Positions 34,001 to 45,896 of a DNA stretch of 64,000 nt are shown piece after piece. This DNA is from Pollutimonas sp963712655 (GTDB lineage Bacteria > Pseudomonadota > Gammaproteobacteria > Burkholderiales > Burkholderiaceae_B). Under the pieces are notes generated by a model. The model worked only from the letters and a program-made list of their open reading frames with translations, did not search any database and was not told where the DNA came from. Position 1 is the stretch's first letter; the number at the start of each line of letters is the position of its first letter. Position numbers and translations under genes: made by a program. Location: NCBI GenBank assembly GCA_963712655.1, contig CAVQIT010000009.1, positions 682,001 to 746,000 of the forward strand, written 5' to 3'.

Positions 34001-37000
34001 GCCGGCGCTGGCTTTATGGGCCAGCCGACAGCAGGCGGGCGCGCAGCGCCACGAGCTTTCAGAGGCCGAAGCCAGCGCGCTGCGCCTGACGGCGCGCCGC
34101 ACTTGGCGCTTCTTCGAGACCTTCGTTACGCCGGCGGACCATATGCTGCCGCCGGATAATTTCCAGGAGGATCCCAAGCCTGTCATTGCGCGCCGTACCT
34201 CGCCAACCAATATGGGCTTGTACCTGTTATCGGCTATCGCCGCCCGCGATTTCGGATGGGCGGGCACCGCTCAGACCGTAGAGCGTCTGGAGGCAAGCCT
34301 GGAGTCCATGCTCAAGCTTGAGCGATTCAAGGGGCATTTTTTCAATTGGTACGACACGCAGGACCTGCGTGCGCTCGATCCGCGCTACGTGTCGTCTGTC
34401 GATAGCGGCAATCTCGCCGGCCATCTGATCGTGGTCGCCAATACCTGCGAAGAATGGATGGAGGGTTCATCTTTGGCGGATCTGCGGCCTGGCATGCTGG
34501 ATAATTTGCGCCTGGCGCGCCAGGCTATCGATATGCTGCCGGCCGCCGGCGGCGAGCGCGGACAGCAGCTTGCCGCGCTGCTCGACGAGATAGAGGTACA
34601 GTTGAACGGCGCGCAAGCCGTCCAGGCATTGTTGCCCATGCTCAAGCGGCTTGCCGAAAAGGCGGCCAAGGCGGCTCGCAGCCTGCTGTCCGCCGCCGAG
34701 GACGAAGACGTCGCCGATGCGTGTTTCTGGATCGATGCCCTGGGCAATGCGGCGGCTGAACACAGCCGCGACTGGCTGGCCGACGATGGCGCGCGGCAGT
34801 CGATGGATCAACGGTTGCGGGCACTTGCCGGCACAGCTCGGGAGATGGCGCTGGCCATGGATTTTGAGTTTCTTCTCGATTCCGACAGAAAACTGTTGTC
34901 CATCGGCTATTCCCATGCCGACAATTGCCTCGATCCCAGTTGCTACGATTTGCTGGCGTCGGAGGCCAGGCTGGCCAGCCTGTTCGCCATCGCGAAGGGC
35001 GACGTCGTGACACGCCATTGGCTACGCCTGGGCCGCACCGCGACTCCGCTGGGCAGCGGCTCGGCGCTTATTTCGTGGTCCGGCTCGATGTTCGAATACC
35101 TTATGCCGTCGCTGATCATGCGAGCGCCCTATGGCAGTCTGCTGGAACAGACCAATCGCCTGATCGTGGGGCGTCAGCAAGCCTATGCGAAGTCGCTGAA
35201 TATTCCCTGGGGTATTTCCGAGTCCGCTTATAACGCCCGCGACATGGAGTTCACCTATCAGTATTCCAATTTTGGCGTACCAGGCCTGGGACTCAAGCGG
35301 GGGCTCTCCGAAAATACTGTGATTGCGCCCTATGCAACCGCGCTTGCGGCCATGATCGATGCGGCGGGGGCGTGCAGGAACTATATCCGGCTTGCAGGCA
35401 TGGGAGCGCTGGGGCGCTATGGTTTTTACGAGGCCCTGGATTTCACGCCTTCGCGATTGCCCGAGGACCGCAGCGTGGCGATCGTGCGCAGCTACATGGC
35501 TCACCATCAAGGCATGACGATAGTCGCTATCGCCAATACCTTGCTGGACGCCCGGATGCGCGAGCGCTTTCATCGAGAACCCATGATCCAGGCTTGCGAA
35601 CTGTTGCTGCAGGAGCGCATGCCCAGAGATGTAGCCGTTGCTCATCCTCGTGCCGAAGAAGTGAAAGTTGCCGCCGCCTCGGGCAATGGCGTGGCGGCGG
35701 CGCGCCGCCTGGTGGGGCCGGTTGTCGGCGCCCCGATAACGCATATGCTGTCGAACGGGCGCTATACCGTGATGTTGACGGCGGCCGGAGCAGGTTATAG
35801 CCGCTGGCGCGATATTGCCGTAACGCGCTGGCGCGAGGACGCCACCCGCGATGATTGCGGCTCCTTTATTTTTTTGCGGGACATGCAGAACGGCGTGCTA
35901 TGGTCCGCCGGGATGCAGCCCACCGGAGCCATTGCCGAGCATCAAGAGGTGGTCTTCACCGAGGACTACGCCGAATTTACCCGCCGCGATGGCTCGTTGA
36001 CCACCACGACGGACATTCTGGTTTCTGGCGAAGATGATGGCGAAGTGCGCCGTGTGTCCCTGGTCAACAGCGGCCGGCACGCCCGGGAAATCGAGCTCAC
36101 CTCCTACGCCGAGATCGTCTTGACGACTCCCGCCGCCGATAGGGCGCACCCGGCGTTTGCCAAAATGTTCGTCGTGACCAGCTATCTGGACGAGTTCGGA
36201 GCGCTCGTCGCCACGAGGCGCAAGCGCTCGCACGACGAACCCGAACTGTGGGCGGCTCATTTCGCGGTCGTGGAAGGCCAGGTTGTTGCCAAGCCGCAGT
36301 ATGAGACCGACCGGGCCCGTTTCATCGGCCGCGGGCATACCGTGGCCGCGGCCAGCGCCATGAGAGACAGCCGTCCGCTTTCGAATACGGTGGGCACTGT
36401 TCTGGATCCGGTCTTTGCGCTCCGGTATCGCTTGTCGATCGCTCCTGGCAAGATTGCGCGGATTGCCTTCTGGACAGTCGTGGCGCCATCGCGCGCGGAG
36501 CTGCTCGATCTCATGGACAAGCACCATGATCGCAGCGCATTCGACCGGGCGAAAACCTTGGCGTGGACCCAGGCCCAGGTGCAGCTTCGCCATCTCGATA
36601 CCGAGGCGGAGGAGGCGGCTGACTTTCAGCGCCTGGCCGCACCTATCCTGTATGCGGATCCGCGTTTCAGGGCGTCGTCCGGAGCGATTATGCGCGGCGC
36701 GGGCCCTCAGGGCGGTCTTTGGCCGCTGGCGATTTCCGGCGATTTGCCTATTGTCTTGCTGCGCATCGACGATATCGAAGATATCGCCCAGGTTCGCCAA
36801 TTGTTGCGCGCCCACGAGTATTGGCGCATGAAGCGTCTGGCTGTCGACCTTGTGATTGTCAATGAACGCGCCTCGTCCTATATCCAGGATCTTCAGATAG
36901 CCATTGAAACGGCGATACGCAGCAGCCAGGCGCGACCGTCTTTCGGTGAAGAGCTTGCGCAGGGCGCGGTTTACGCGCTGCGAGCGGACATCATGAGCGT

Positions 37001-39572
37001 CGATACCCGCGCCTTGCTTCATTCGGTCGCACGGGTCGTACTGCTTGCGCGCAAGGGTTCCATAGCCGAACAGCTTGCCCGCATGCCGCCGCAGTCCGTT
37101 CAGGAGACACCGACCGTTCGCCGGAAGCCTGCATTGTCGGCGCCGTCGTTGCCGGGGCCCGCGCGGGTTGGAGTTTTTCAATGGCCTGGGCGGGTTCGAT
37201 AAAGACGGGCGGGAATATGTGACCATTTTGAACAAGGGCCAATCGACCCCTGCGCCTTGGCTTAATGTGATTGCCAATCCTGGCTTCGGCTTCCAGGTTT
37301 CGGCCGAGGGTAGCGGCTATACCTGGGCGCGCAACAGCCGGGAAAACCAGCTTACGCCATGGTCGAACGATCCGGTGTCGGACCCGGCGGGCGAGGCGAT
37401 TTATATTCGCGACGAGGCCACCGGCGCGCTTTGGACTCCGACGGCGCTGCCGATACGAGACCGCGGTACCTATGTGGCCAGGCATGGGCAGGGCTATAGC
37501 CGCTACGAACACCAGGCTAACGATGTTGCGCTCGAGCTGCTGCAGTATGTGCCGCTAACCGATCCGATCAAGATTTCGCGATTGACGCTGCGCAATCTGT
37601 CCAGCGAGCCGCGCCGTTTATCGGTCACGGCCTATGCCGAGTGGGCGCTGGGCACATCGCGCGGCGCCTCGGGTCCCTTCATTGTGACTGCCATCGATGA
37701 AGCAACCGGAGCCATGCTGGTCCGCAATCCCTGGAGCATCGCCTTTTCCGGTCAAGTGGCGTTTACCGACCTTGGCGGGCGGCAGACGGCCTGGACGGCC
37801 GACCGCAACGAGTTTATCGGCCGCAATGGCGTACTTGCCGCACCCGCCGCATTGACCTCGGACCAACCCTTGTCGGGAGCGACAGGCGCGGGCCTGGACC
37901 CTTGCTCGGCCCTGCAGGAAGTTGTGGTCCTGGAACCGGGCCAGACGGTGGAAGTAAGCTGGTTCCTGGGGCAATGCGGGGTCGGCCGAAGAGGCCAGGG
38001 CATTGATCGCCCATTATCGGCAAGCCGACCTGGATGCGGTACTCAGGCAAGTGACAGATCATTGGGCAACCTTGCTCGGCTCGATTCAAGTCAGAACACC
38101 GGACCGATCCATGGACATCATGCTCAATGGCTGGCTGCTCTACCAGACGCTCGCCTGCCGTATCTGGGCCCGTTCGGCCTTTTACCAGGCCAGCGGCGCC
38201 TATGGCTTTCGCGATCAGCTACAGGACGGAATGGCCCTGACGTTTGCCAGGCCGGATGCCACCCGCCAGCATCTTCTGCGCGCGGCCGGGCGCCAGTTCG
38301 TGGAAGGCGATGTCCAGCATTGGTGGCTGCCGCACTCGGGACAAGGTGTCCGCACCCGTATTTCGGACGATAGGGTGTGGCTCGCCTTCGCCACGGCTAC
38401 CTACATTTCCAGCACGGACGACGCCGCGATTCTGGACGAAGTGCTGCCTTTCCTCGATGGTCCGTTGTTACGTCCCGGCGAGCATGATGCGTTCTTCCAG
38501 CCCATGGTTGCCGATGCGTCCGCATCGCTGTTCGAGCATTGTGCCCGCGGTCTCGATCAATGCCTTGCATTGACCGGCAGGCTTGGCCTGCCGTTGATGG
38601 GAACAGGCGATTGGAACGATGGCATGAACCGGGTCGGCGAGGAAGGCAAAGGCGAGAGCGTTTGGCTGGGTTGGCTATTGCTGCGGACCATAGACCTGTT
38701 TGCGCCGTTGGCGCAGGGCCGCGATGCCGAACGTGCGAAACATTGGCGCGCCCATGCCACTTGCTGAAAGAGGCCCTGGAAAGCAAGGCCTGGGATGGCG
38801 AGTGGTACCGCCGCGCGACATTCGATAATGGAAGCTGGCTGGGCTCGAAGGACAGTCGAAGAATGCCGGATCGATTCTATCGCGCAATCCTGGGCGGTAT
38901 TGTCCGGCGCCGCCGATCCGCTGCGAGCCGCGACAGCAATGGAGTCCGTGGAGCAGCATCTTATTCGCCGCGACGATGGGCTGGCTCTTTTGTTCGCGCC
39001 GCCGTTCGACAAGACTCCGCTTGACCCAGGCTATATCAAGGGCTATCCGCCAGGCCTGCGTGAAAATGGCGGGCAATACAGCCATGCCGCCATGTGGGCG
39101 ATCCTGGCGTTCGCCAAGCTTGGACAGGGCGGCAAGGCCGCTGACTTTGTTCGCGCTGCTCAATCCCATCAACCATGCGCGCACGCCCGAGGAAACCGAC
39201 CGCTACAAGGTCGAGCCCTATGTCGTCGCCGCCGATGTCTATTCGGTCGCGCCTCATGTCGGACGCGGAGGCTGGACCTGGTATACCGGTTCGGCGGCGT
39301 GGATGTATCGGGCCGGCATCGAGGGCATCCTGGGCATTCGCCGCGAAGGGGCTTTCCTGGTGCTTGAACCATGCATACCGGATTCATGGCCGAGTTTCGA
39401 GGCTATGGTCCAAGTGGGAACAGCTCAATACGATATACGCGTGGATAATTTCCCGGATCGCGGCTACGACGATACACGGGCCACGCTCGATGGCGAGCTG
39501 ATCGCTTGCGCGCAAGGCCGTGTGCGCATCCCCTTGACGGAGGGTGCGCATAGTTTACTGGTATCGATCTAG
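31056..39572 (+). pseudogene. ndvB: Cyclic beta-1,2-glucan synthase (NdvB-like), interrupted by five frameshifts
   Basis: The 8.5-kb span gives about 2,838 codons, the length of NdvB/ChvB. The first 2,048 codons are open and hold TM segments near residues 410-470 and a GT84 domain with VITLDADTRLPRDAAL, GKGIYDVDAFEAAL and KRQHRWTRGDWQ. A second TM block, the glycoamylase-like domain (SNFGVPGLGLKRGLSENTVI) and a first GH94 beta domain follow. The frame then shifts near 37160, 37975, 38757, 38855 and 39140, yet NdvB-like sequence continues: the second beta domain (WLNVIANPGFGFQVSAEGSG), then the phosphorylase barrel with its catalytic aspartate in GTGDWNDGMN and ECRIDSIAQSWAVLSGAA. The start is a TTG. 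The product would make periplasmic cyclic glucans. Confidence 0.85.
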
Positions 39573-39629
39573 GGCCTGTTGACGCTAAATCCCCGCCCGC
39601 GCCGGTGGCATAGCGGGCGCAGGCCCTAG
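39569..39629. terminator. Hairpin shared by two convergent genes
   Basis: CTAGGGCCTG (39569-39578) and CAGGCCCTAG (39620-39629) are exact complements, with an inner GCCCGC/GCGGGC dyad. The outer arms contain the stop codons of the glucan synthase and of the convergent phospholipase-D gene. There is no T-run, so it may be a transcript-end stabiliser rather than a classical terminator. Confidence 0.55.
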
Positions 39630-41185
39630 AGCAGCCAATCGATAGGCAATATCGACAGGAAGTTCGCGCTGGCGCGCCGCCAAAGGCTGGCGTTAGGCTC
39701 TGTGGTGTATCGTATTTGCTTGCCTTCGCGCTGTTCTGTCCAGTACAAGCCGCCGGTATCCGACAGATGGACTTCATAGGCGATGTGGGGAATCTTGTCG
39801 TTGAATGTCGTCTCGATGCGTTGCGCCATGGCGGGGCTGTCAATAATGAAGCCCAGTTCGGTGTTCAATTTGGCTGAACGTGGATCGAAATTGAACGAGC
39901 CCACGAAAATGCGTTCGCCGTCCACGGCAAACGTTTTTGCATGCAGGCTTGAACCGGAACTGCCGAAGGGGCCGGCGCTTCGGTTTCTTTGCTGGCCGGG
40001 CGACAGGCGCTTCATCTCGTAAATTTTGATCCCCGCCTCAAGCAAGGGCTTGCGCCGCTTGGCATAGCCGGCATGGACGGCGGCGACGTCTGTCGCATCC
40101 AGCGAGTTGGTCAGCACCTTGAGCTTGACGCCGCGCCTGGCCATTGCCGTGAGGCCTTGGACACCGGAGGCGCTAGGCACAAAATAGGGGGAGACCAGTT
40201 CGACATTGGATTTCGGCTTGCCGATAATCTGATCCAGTTCATGCGTCAGCAATTGATTGGGCGGCACCTGGCCCAGCCCTTTGCGCGGATCGTCGCTGAC
40301 CATATGCGTAGCGGCCCATTCCAGTTCGATGGTCTGGTCCAGCAACTGCCGAATGAGGCTGGAGTCGCGCAGGGCTTTCACATAGGCGGCCGCGCCCGGG
40401 TCGCGTTCAAGGATGGAGGCTGCTGATTTCAGTTTATCGAGCTGCCCGGTGGCGGCGGGAGGCAATATCAGGTTTGCGGGGTAAGACGACTGGCTATTCC
40501 AATACCGGTCGAAATCGTCGGATACGTCGTTGACTACCGGGCCGATCGCCGCCACATCCAGATCGGCGAACAGGACGCCGTCGGTGGCTCCGAAATATTC
40601 GTCGCCGACATTGCGTCCGCCTATGATGGTAATGCGATTGTCGGCGGTAAACGATTTATTGTGCATGCGCCGGTTGAGGCGGGAAAAGTCGGTGATATAG
40701 CCTATCCAGCGAGGCGAACGGATGGCAAAGGGATTGAACAGGCGCACTTCGATGTTCGGGTGCGAATCGAGCGCGGCAAGCCTGGCGTCCAGCCCGGAAG
40801 TATTGTTGTCGTCGAGCAAGAAGCGCACGCGCACGCCGCGATCAGCCGCTGCTCGCAAGGCTTCGAACAGCAAAGAGCCGGTCAGGTCATCGTGCCAGAT
40901 ATAGTATTGGATATCGAGCGTTCGAGTGGCTGCCCGAGCCAGGAGCGCGCGCACGGCAAAGGCTTCTTGCGGATCGGCCAGCGCATGGATGCCCGATTTG
41001 CCGGGATGCGCGGCCACCATCCGGGCAACCGCTATGCCCAGAGTCGTGGCGCCGGACTCATCGGCTGTCAGGGCTTGCGAGGCCTTGCGGTTTTCCAGCG
41101 AAGGCAGTGCAGTGCAGCCTGAAAGGGCCATTGTCCCAATCCAGATGAAGAGCGCATACAGCACGGCGCGTGTTCGCATGTTCAT
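39626..41185 (-). CDS. Phospholipase D / cardiolipin-synthase-like lipoprotein
   Basis: This 519-aa protein has two HKD motifs of the PLD superfamily: H175-K177-D182 in RRMHNKSFTADNRITIIGG and H415-K417-D422 in SSLHAKTFAVDGERIFVGS. Both motifs are complete, so it should be active. An N-terminal lipobox (MALSGCTALP, C24) predicts lipid attachment in the periplasm. The closest known relative by layout is the ClsC type of cardiolipin synthase, but endonuclease or phosphodiesterase roles are possible. CAGGAAG precedes the ATG. It is convergent with the cyclic glucan synthase. ClsC is usually accompanied by YmdB, which is not present here. Confidence 0.87.
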   Translation of the reverse strand: MNMRTRAVLYALFIWIGTMALSGCTALPSLENRKASQALTADESGATTLGIAVARMVAAHPGKSGIHALADPQEAFAVRALLARAATRTLDIQYYIWHDDLTGSLLFEALRAAADRGVRVRFLLDDNNTSGLDARLAALDSHPNIEVRLFNPFAIRSPRWIGYITDFSRLNRRMHNKSFTADNRITIIGGRNVGDEYFGATDGVLFADLDVAAIGPVVNDVSDDFDRYWNSQSSYPANLILPPAATGQLDKLKSAASILERDPGAAAYVKALRDSSLIRQLLDQTIELEWAATHMVSDDPRKGLGQVPPNQLLTHELDQIIGKPKSNVELVSPYFVPSASGVQGLTAMARRGVKLKVLTNSLDATDVAAVHAGYAKRRKPLLEAGIKIYEMKRLSPGQQRNRSAGPFGSSGSSLHAKTFAVDGERIFVGSFNFDPRSAKLNTELGFIIDSPAMAQRIETTFNDKIPHIAYEVHLSDTGGLYWTEQREGKQIRYTTEPNASLWRRASANFLSILPIDWLL

Positions 41186-41398
41186 GGTTCTGCTTCCTGC
41201 AAATTATCTATGCCGTGTGAACTGATAAGGTTGAGCGCAATACCGGCGTCCGGTGCCGACGCGCCAGCTTAACTCAGAAATACATGGCGCTTGTTACGGG
41301 CTTGCTGCTGTGGAGGACGATTTGGGCTGATAAGATGCCATAGCAAATAAAGTGCCCGATTCATTTTCCCTGCGCAGCCATACACTAAACGAGGCAAT

Positions 41399-41836
41399 AT
41401 GAGCAGATCACAACCGCGCCCGCGCTCCGATTTCCGGTTCTTCACCCCTGTGACCACACGCTGGATGGACAACGATGTGTACGGACACGTCAATAACGTG
41501 ACGTATTACTCGTATTTCGACACGGTCGTCAATCGATACCTTATCGACGCGGGTGTGCTGGATGTCGCGCATGGCGACGTCATCGGACTGGTAGTCCAGA
41601 CCGGCTGCGACTATTTTTCGCCGATTTCATTTCCAGACGATATTGAAGCGGCCATGTGTGTGGCGCATATCGGCAAGTCCAGCGTGCGCTACGAGGTCGG
41701 CATTTTCAAGCAGGGTGAAGTCCTGAGCGCCGCTCATGGCCATTTCGTGCATGTCTATGTCGATAAGGCCTCGCGCCGCCCGGTTCCATTGGCCATGGAG
41801 TTCAGGCAGGCCTTGCAGGCATTGTCGCCGGCGTGA
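41399..41836 (+). CDS. Acyl-CoA thioesterase, YbgC/FcbC (hot-dog) family
   Basis: The 145-aa hot-dog protein has TTRWMDNDVYGHVNNVTYYSYFDTVVNRYL near the N-terminus. D24 in this D-x-x-x-x-G-H-V-N-N motif corresponds to the catalytic aspartate of 4-hydroxybenzoyl-CoA thioesterase-like enzymes. It hydrolyses a short or aromatic acyl-CoA in the cytoplasm; the actual substrate is open. GAGG lies just before the ATG. It is convergent with the M20 peptidase gene, with 15 bases between the stops. Confidence 0.88.
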   Translation: MSRSQPRPRSDFRFFTPVTTRWMDNDVYGHVNNVTYYSYFDTVVNRYLIDAGVLDVAHGDVIGLVVQTGCDYFSPISFPDDIEAAMCVAHIGKSSVRYEVGIFKQGEVLSAAHGHFVHVYVDKASRRPVPLAMEFRQALQALSPA

Positions 41837-41851
41837 GGCCGCTATTGAATG

Positions 41852-43322
<1,471 letters not shown>

Positions 43323-43395
43323 GTCAGTGTCCTTGCGAAAGGTGATTTTGCGATTCTACGCCATCGAACTTGCGTTGAACTATCCTTTGGCACCG

Positions 43396-44205
43396 TCACA
43401 TTTGCGCATCCGACAGGCGCAGCGTTTGTGAAATGGCCTTGCAGGCATTCGTCAGCGGTTCTATATAGTTTTTTTTGCGGTTCGCGTTCATGCGGTAGCG
43501 CGGAATGCTGATGCTGACGCACGCTATGGGTTTTTCGTTCTGGTCCAGGATGGCGCATCCGTAGCAGAAAATATCCTGCTCATTTTCTTCGCGGTCTTCC
43601 GAATAGCCTTGCGCGCGGATTCGCGTGATTTCATCCAGCAGGGCAGGCGCCGACAGCAGGGTGGCGGCGGTGAATTTCCTGAACTCGATGGCATCAATAA
43701 GACGCCGCTGCCCGGCGTCATCCAGGGCGGCCAGGAAAGCCTTGCCCACCGAGCTTGAATACAGGGTCACCTGGCTGCCCAGGCGGGAATTCATGCGCAC
43801 GGCCTTGGGGCTTTCCAGCTTGTCGATATAGGTCATTGCGCCATTGGCCGGCACCGCCAGATGTATGGTTTCTTGCGTAAGATCGCGCAAGGCCAGCAGT
43901 TGATCCCTGCATGCTTGGCGGATGTCGGAGCTTTCGAGGGCCTGGCCGGCCAGGGTGATCAGCCTGGGTCCCAAACCATAGGCCTGGGCGCCCTTGGCGG
44001 CGATCAGCCCCTCGGCCAAGAGCGCGTCCACGATCCGGTAGAGCGTGGGCTTGGGATAGCCGACCGATTTGCTCAGATCATTGATGGTGACGCCTTGATC
44101 CGTTTGCGCGGCAATAGCGTCCAGTATCCGCATGAATTTGGAGAACGATGCGGTGCCGGCGACGGCGCCATGGCCTGTCGTTTGCGGCGGGCGGGTCGTA
44201 GCCAT
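43396..44205 (-). CDS. IclR-family transcriptional regulator
   Basis: This 269-aa protein has the IclR winged helix-turn-helix (FSKFMRILDAIAAQTDQGVTINDLSKSVGYPKPTLYRIVDAL) and a GAF-like effector domain ending in CAILDQNEKPIACVSISIP. It starts one base after the SDR stop and so is the last gene of the cupin-SDR-IclR operon. An autoregulated operon with a 36-bp palindrome at its promoter (45518-45553) makes this protein the obvious candidate to bind there. The effector is presumably the aromatic ketone or acid handled by the operon, which is inference. Confidence 0.9.
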   Translation of the reverse strand: MATTRPPQTTGHGAVAGTASFSKFMRILDAIAAQTDQGVTINDLSKSVGYPKPTLYRIVDALLAEGLIAAKGAQAYGLGPRLITLAGQALESSDIRQACRDQLLALRDLTQETIHLAVPANGAMTYIDKLESPKAVRMNSRLGSQVTLYSSSVGKAFLAALDDAGQRRLIDAIEFRKFTAATLLSAPALLDEITRIRAQGYSEDREENEQDIFCYGCAILDQNEKPIACVSISIPRYRMNANRKKNYIEPLTNACKAISQTLRLSDAQM

Positions 44206-44206
44206 G

Positions 44207-44932
44207 TCAGGTCACCATATAGCCGCCGTCGACAGGCATGACGACGCCGGTCATGAAGGCGGATGCCGTTGAGCAAAGAAAAACGACCGCCTGGGCAACG
44301 TCGTCGGGCGTGCCCCAGCGTTTCAGGGGCGTGCGCTCCAGGATGGGTCTGGAGCGCGCCTCGTCGTTTTGCAGCGCTTCGGTCAGGGGCGTTGCGATCC
44401 AGCCGGGAGCGACGGCGTTCACGCGTATGCCATCGGCGGCGTAGGCTATGGCCAGCGATTTGGTCAATTGGGCAATGCCGCCTTTGCTGGCGCTGTAGGC
44501 CGGCACCAGCCCGCCGCCAAAGAAGCTGAGCATCGATGCCGTGTTCACAATGCAGCCGCCGGATTTGGCCAGCAGGGGGCGAAGTTCCGTGCACAGCCGC
44601 ATGGTTCCGGTAAGGTTGATGTTCAACACTTGCTGGAATACGGACAGATCGAATTCTTCGCCGCGGCGGATAATGCCTGCGCAGTTGACCAGAATGTCCG
44701 CGCTGGGCAAGGAGCGCGCGAACGCGCGGACATCGTCTTCGTTGGCGACATCCAGAATGACGTCGGTAATGCGGTCCGATCGATGGGTATTGCCGTCGTT
44801 CGATGGCAGGCCCGCGGCGTGGACGCGGGCGCCCAGGCCGGCGAGCGCCAGCGCAATGGCCCGGCCTATGCCTTGCGTGCCGCCGGTGACGATTGCCGTT
44901 TTGTTATCCAGCATGCCTGGTCTGAAGCTCAT
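44207..44932 (-). CDS. Short-chain dehydrogenase/reductase
   Basis: This classical SDR of 241 aa has the cofactor motif TGGTQGIGRAIA (residues 16-27), NCAGIIRRGE, the catalytic serine in NTASMLSFFGGG and YSASKGG with the catalytic Y and K. The C-terminus (VAPGWIATPLTEAL...MPVDGGYMVT) is typical. It would oxidise or reduce an alcohol/ketone with NAD(P). It lies 30 bases after the cupin gene and one base before the iclR gene, so it serves the same pathway, possibly making the hydroxyketone the dioxygenase cleaves. Confidence 0.9.
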   Translation of the reverse strand: MSFRPGMLDNKTAIVTGGTQGIGRAIALALAGLGARVHAAGLPSNDGNTHRSDRITDVILDVANEDDVRAFARSLPSADILVNCAGIIRRGEEFDLSVFQQVLNINLTGTMRLCTELRPLLAKSGGCIVNTASMLSFFGGGLVPAYSASKGGIAQLTKSLAIAYAADGIRVNAVAPGWIATPLTEALQNDEARSRPILERTPLKRWGTPDDVAQAVVFLCSTASAFMTGVVMPVDGGYMVT

Positions 44933-44962
44933 TGTGCTTTCTTCCTTTTAACAATATGCGCG

Positions 44963-45475
44963 TCAGCGCACGAACTGATCGACATAGCCGGCGCCCAGGC
45001 CTACGCTTTCGTAGTGTTTGCGGCACATATCGAGCTTGATGAAGACGTCTTCGTAGCCGGTATGATTGCCTTCGCTGTCCACGTAATACATGATGCCGTT
45101 GACCTGGAACATCGTGATCATTTCCGTCACGTCCTCGGGAACATACAGGGTATGGGTCTCGCCGGGCGGCTCGAACACATAACTGCCTTGGGTGGCGACC
45201 CAGTCGTGCTCCAGATAGCGCCATGAACCCTTGATGACATAGCCGTGCACCGCCTGCGGATGCCGGTGGCAACTGAGGACGCCCGATTTGCGCACCCGCA
45301 GCAGATTGGTCCAGTAGCCTTGCGAGACATTCAGGCACAGGGGGCGGAACCAGACATCGTCGGCTTGCGGTACCCAAATGCGCTCGTCCTGCGGCACGGC
45401 ATGCTGAACGACGATTTCCGGCAAGGCTTCCTTGGGGTTGGGGTAGCGGTAAGGGGTTGGCGTGGCAATGGGCAT
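44963..45475 (-). CDS. Cupin dioxygenase, 2,4'-dihydroxyacetophenone dioxygenase family
   Basis: The 170-aa cupin has metal-binding candidates H70 and H72 in LSCHRHPQAVHGYVIKG and H108 in PPGETHTLYVP. The H-x-H plus H pattern at this spacing matches the three-histidine iron site of 2,4'-dihydroxyacetophenone dioxygenases, which split the C-C bond of the hydroxyketone with O2. Family membership is well supported; the exact substrate is not. AAAGGAAC lies just before the ATG. It is the first gene of a three-gene operon with an SDR and an IclR regulator. A 36-bp palindrome starts 42 bases upstream. Confidence 0.82.
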   Translation of the reverse strand: MPIATPTPYRYPNPKEALPEIVVQHAVPQDERIWVPQADDVWFRPLCLNVSQGYWTNLLRVRKSGVLSCHRHPQAVHGYVIKGSWRYLEHDWVATQGSYVFEPPGETHTLYVPEDVTEMITMFQVNGIMYYVDSEGNHTGYEDVFIKLDMCRKHYESVGLGAGYVDQFVR

Positions 45476-45517
45476 TCCAGTTCCTTTATCGCCTGGAGCG
45501 GCGGCTGGTGGTCTATG

Positions 45518-45553
45518 AATCTATATTATGGATTTAAATCCATAATATAGATT
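45518..45553. promoter_or_regulatory. 36-bp perfect palindrome, probable IclR operator
   Basis: The half-site AATCTATATTATGGATTT (45518-45535) is followed without a gap by its exact complement (45536-45553). On the reverse strand it contains TATATTAT/CATAATATAG sequences that could be the -10 element of the cupin operon, 42 bases upstream of the cupin ATG, so a bound protein would cover the promoter. It is strongly AT-rich in a GC-rich region. It ends three bases before repeat element B but shares no sequence with it. Confidence 0.7.
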
Positions 45554-45556
45554 AAC

Positions 45557-45714
45557 GGTCTCCTGATCAAATCACCCGACTGCTGCATTCCCCTGACGGG
45601 CGTCCTGCCGCGTCGGGATGTAGCGTCCATAGTGGTTCTATTGACGCTACATCCCGCCTGCCGGCCATCCCGTCAGGGGACGCATCAGATTCGGGCGATT
45701 TGACCAGAGGGTCC
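45557..45714. repeat. Palindromic intergenic element, copy B
   Basis: This 158-bp copy has the full structure. The core is GGGATGTAGCGTCCATAG (45615-45632), five bases, then CTATTGACGCTACATCCC (45638-45655), with one mismatch in 18. The arms contain CCCTGACGGG on the left and CCCGTCAGGGG on the right. The ends are TGATCAAATCACCCGA on the left and TCGGGCGATTTGACCAGAGG on the right. Compared with copy A the core arm differs at only two or three positions, and the changes TGG/CCA to TAG/CTA are paired on both arms, so the palindrome is maintained. Confidence 0.75.
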
Positions 45715-45896
45715 TTAAAGGCATGGGAATATAAATAGGCTATTACTCGGGAAATACCCTGGCAAGGCCGGGGGGGCCGAAATATGGCGTGGCGGATTCC
45801 CTGGAAATTAAATACAGTTGGCAATTCCGGCCTCAATTGTGCCGCTTGCCATGCTTGTAAGCAGATGGCCCGACTTTTTATGAAAGGAATAATTCA

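Noticed and set aside
35898..37277. A 459-codon reverse-strand frame opposite the glucan synthase
   Set aside because: Composition is Arg/Gly/His-rich, as expected of an antisense shadow, and the forward strand has conserved GH94 sequence here.
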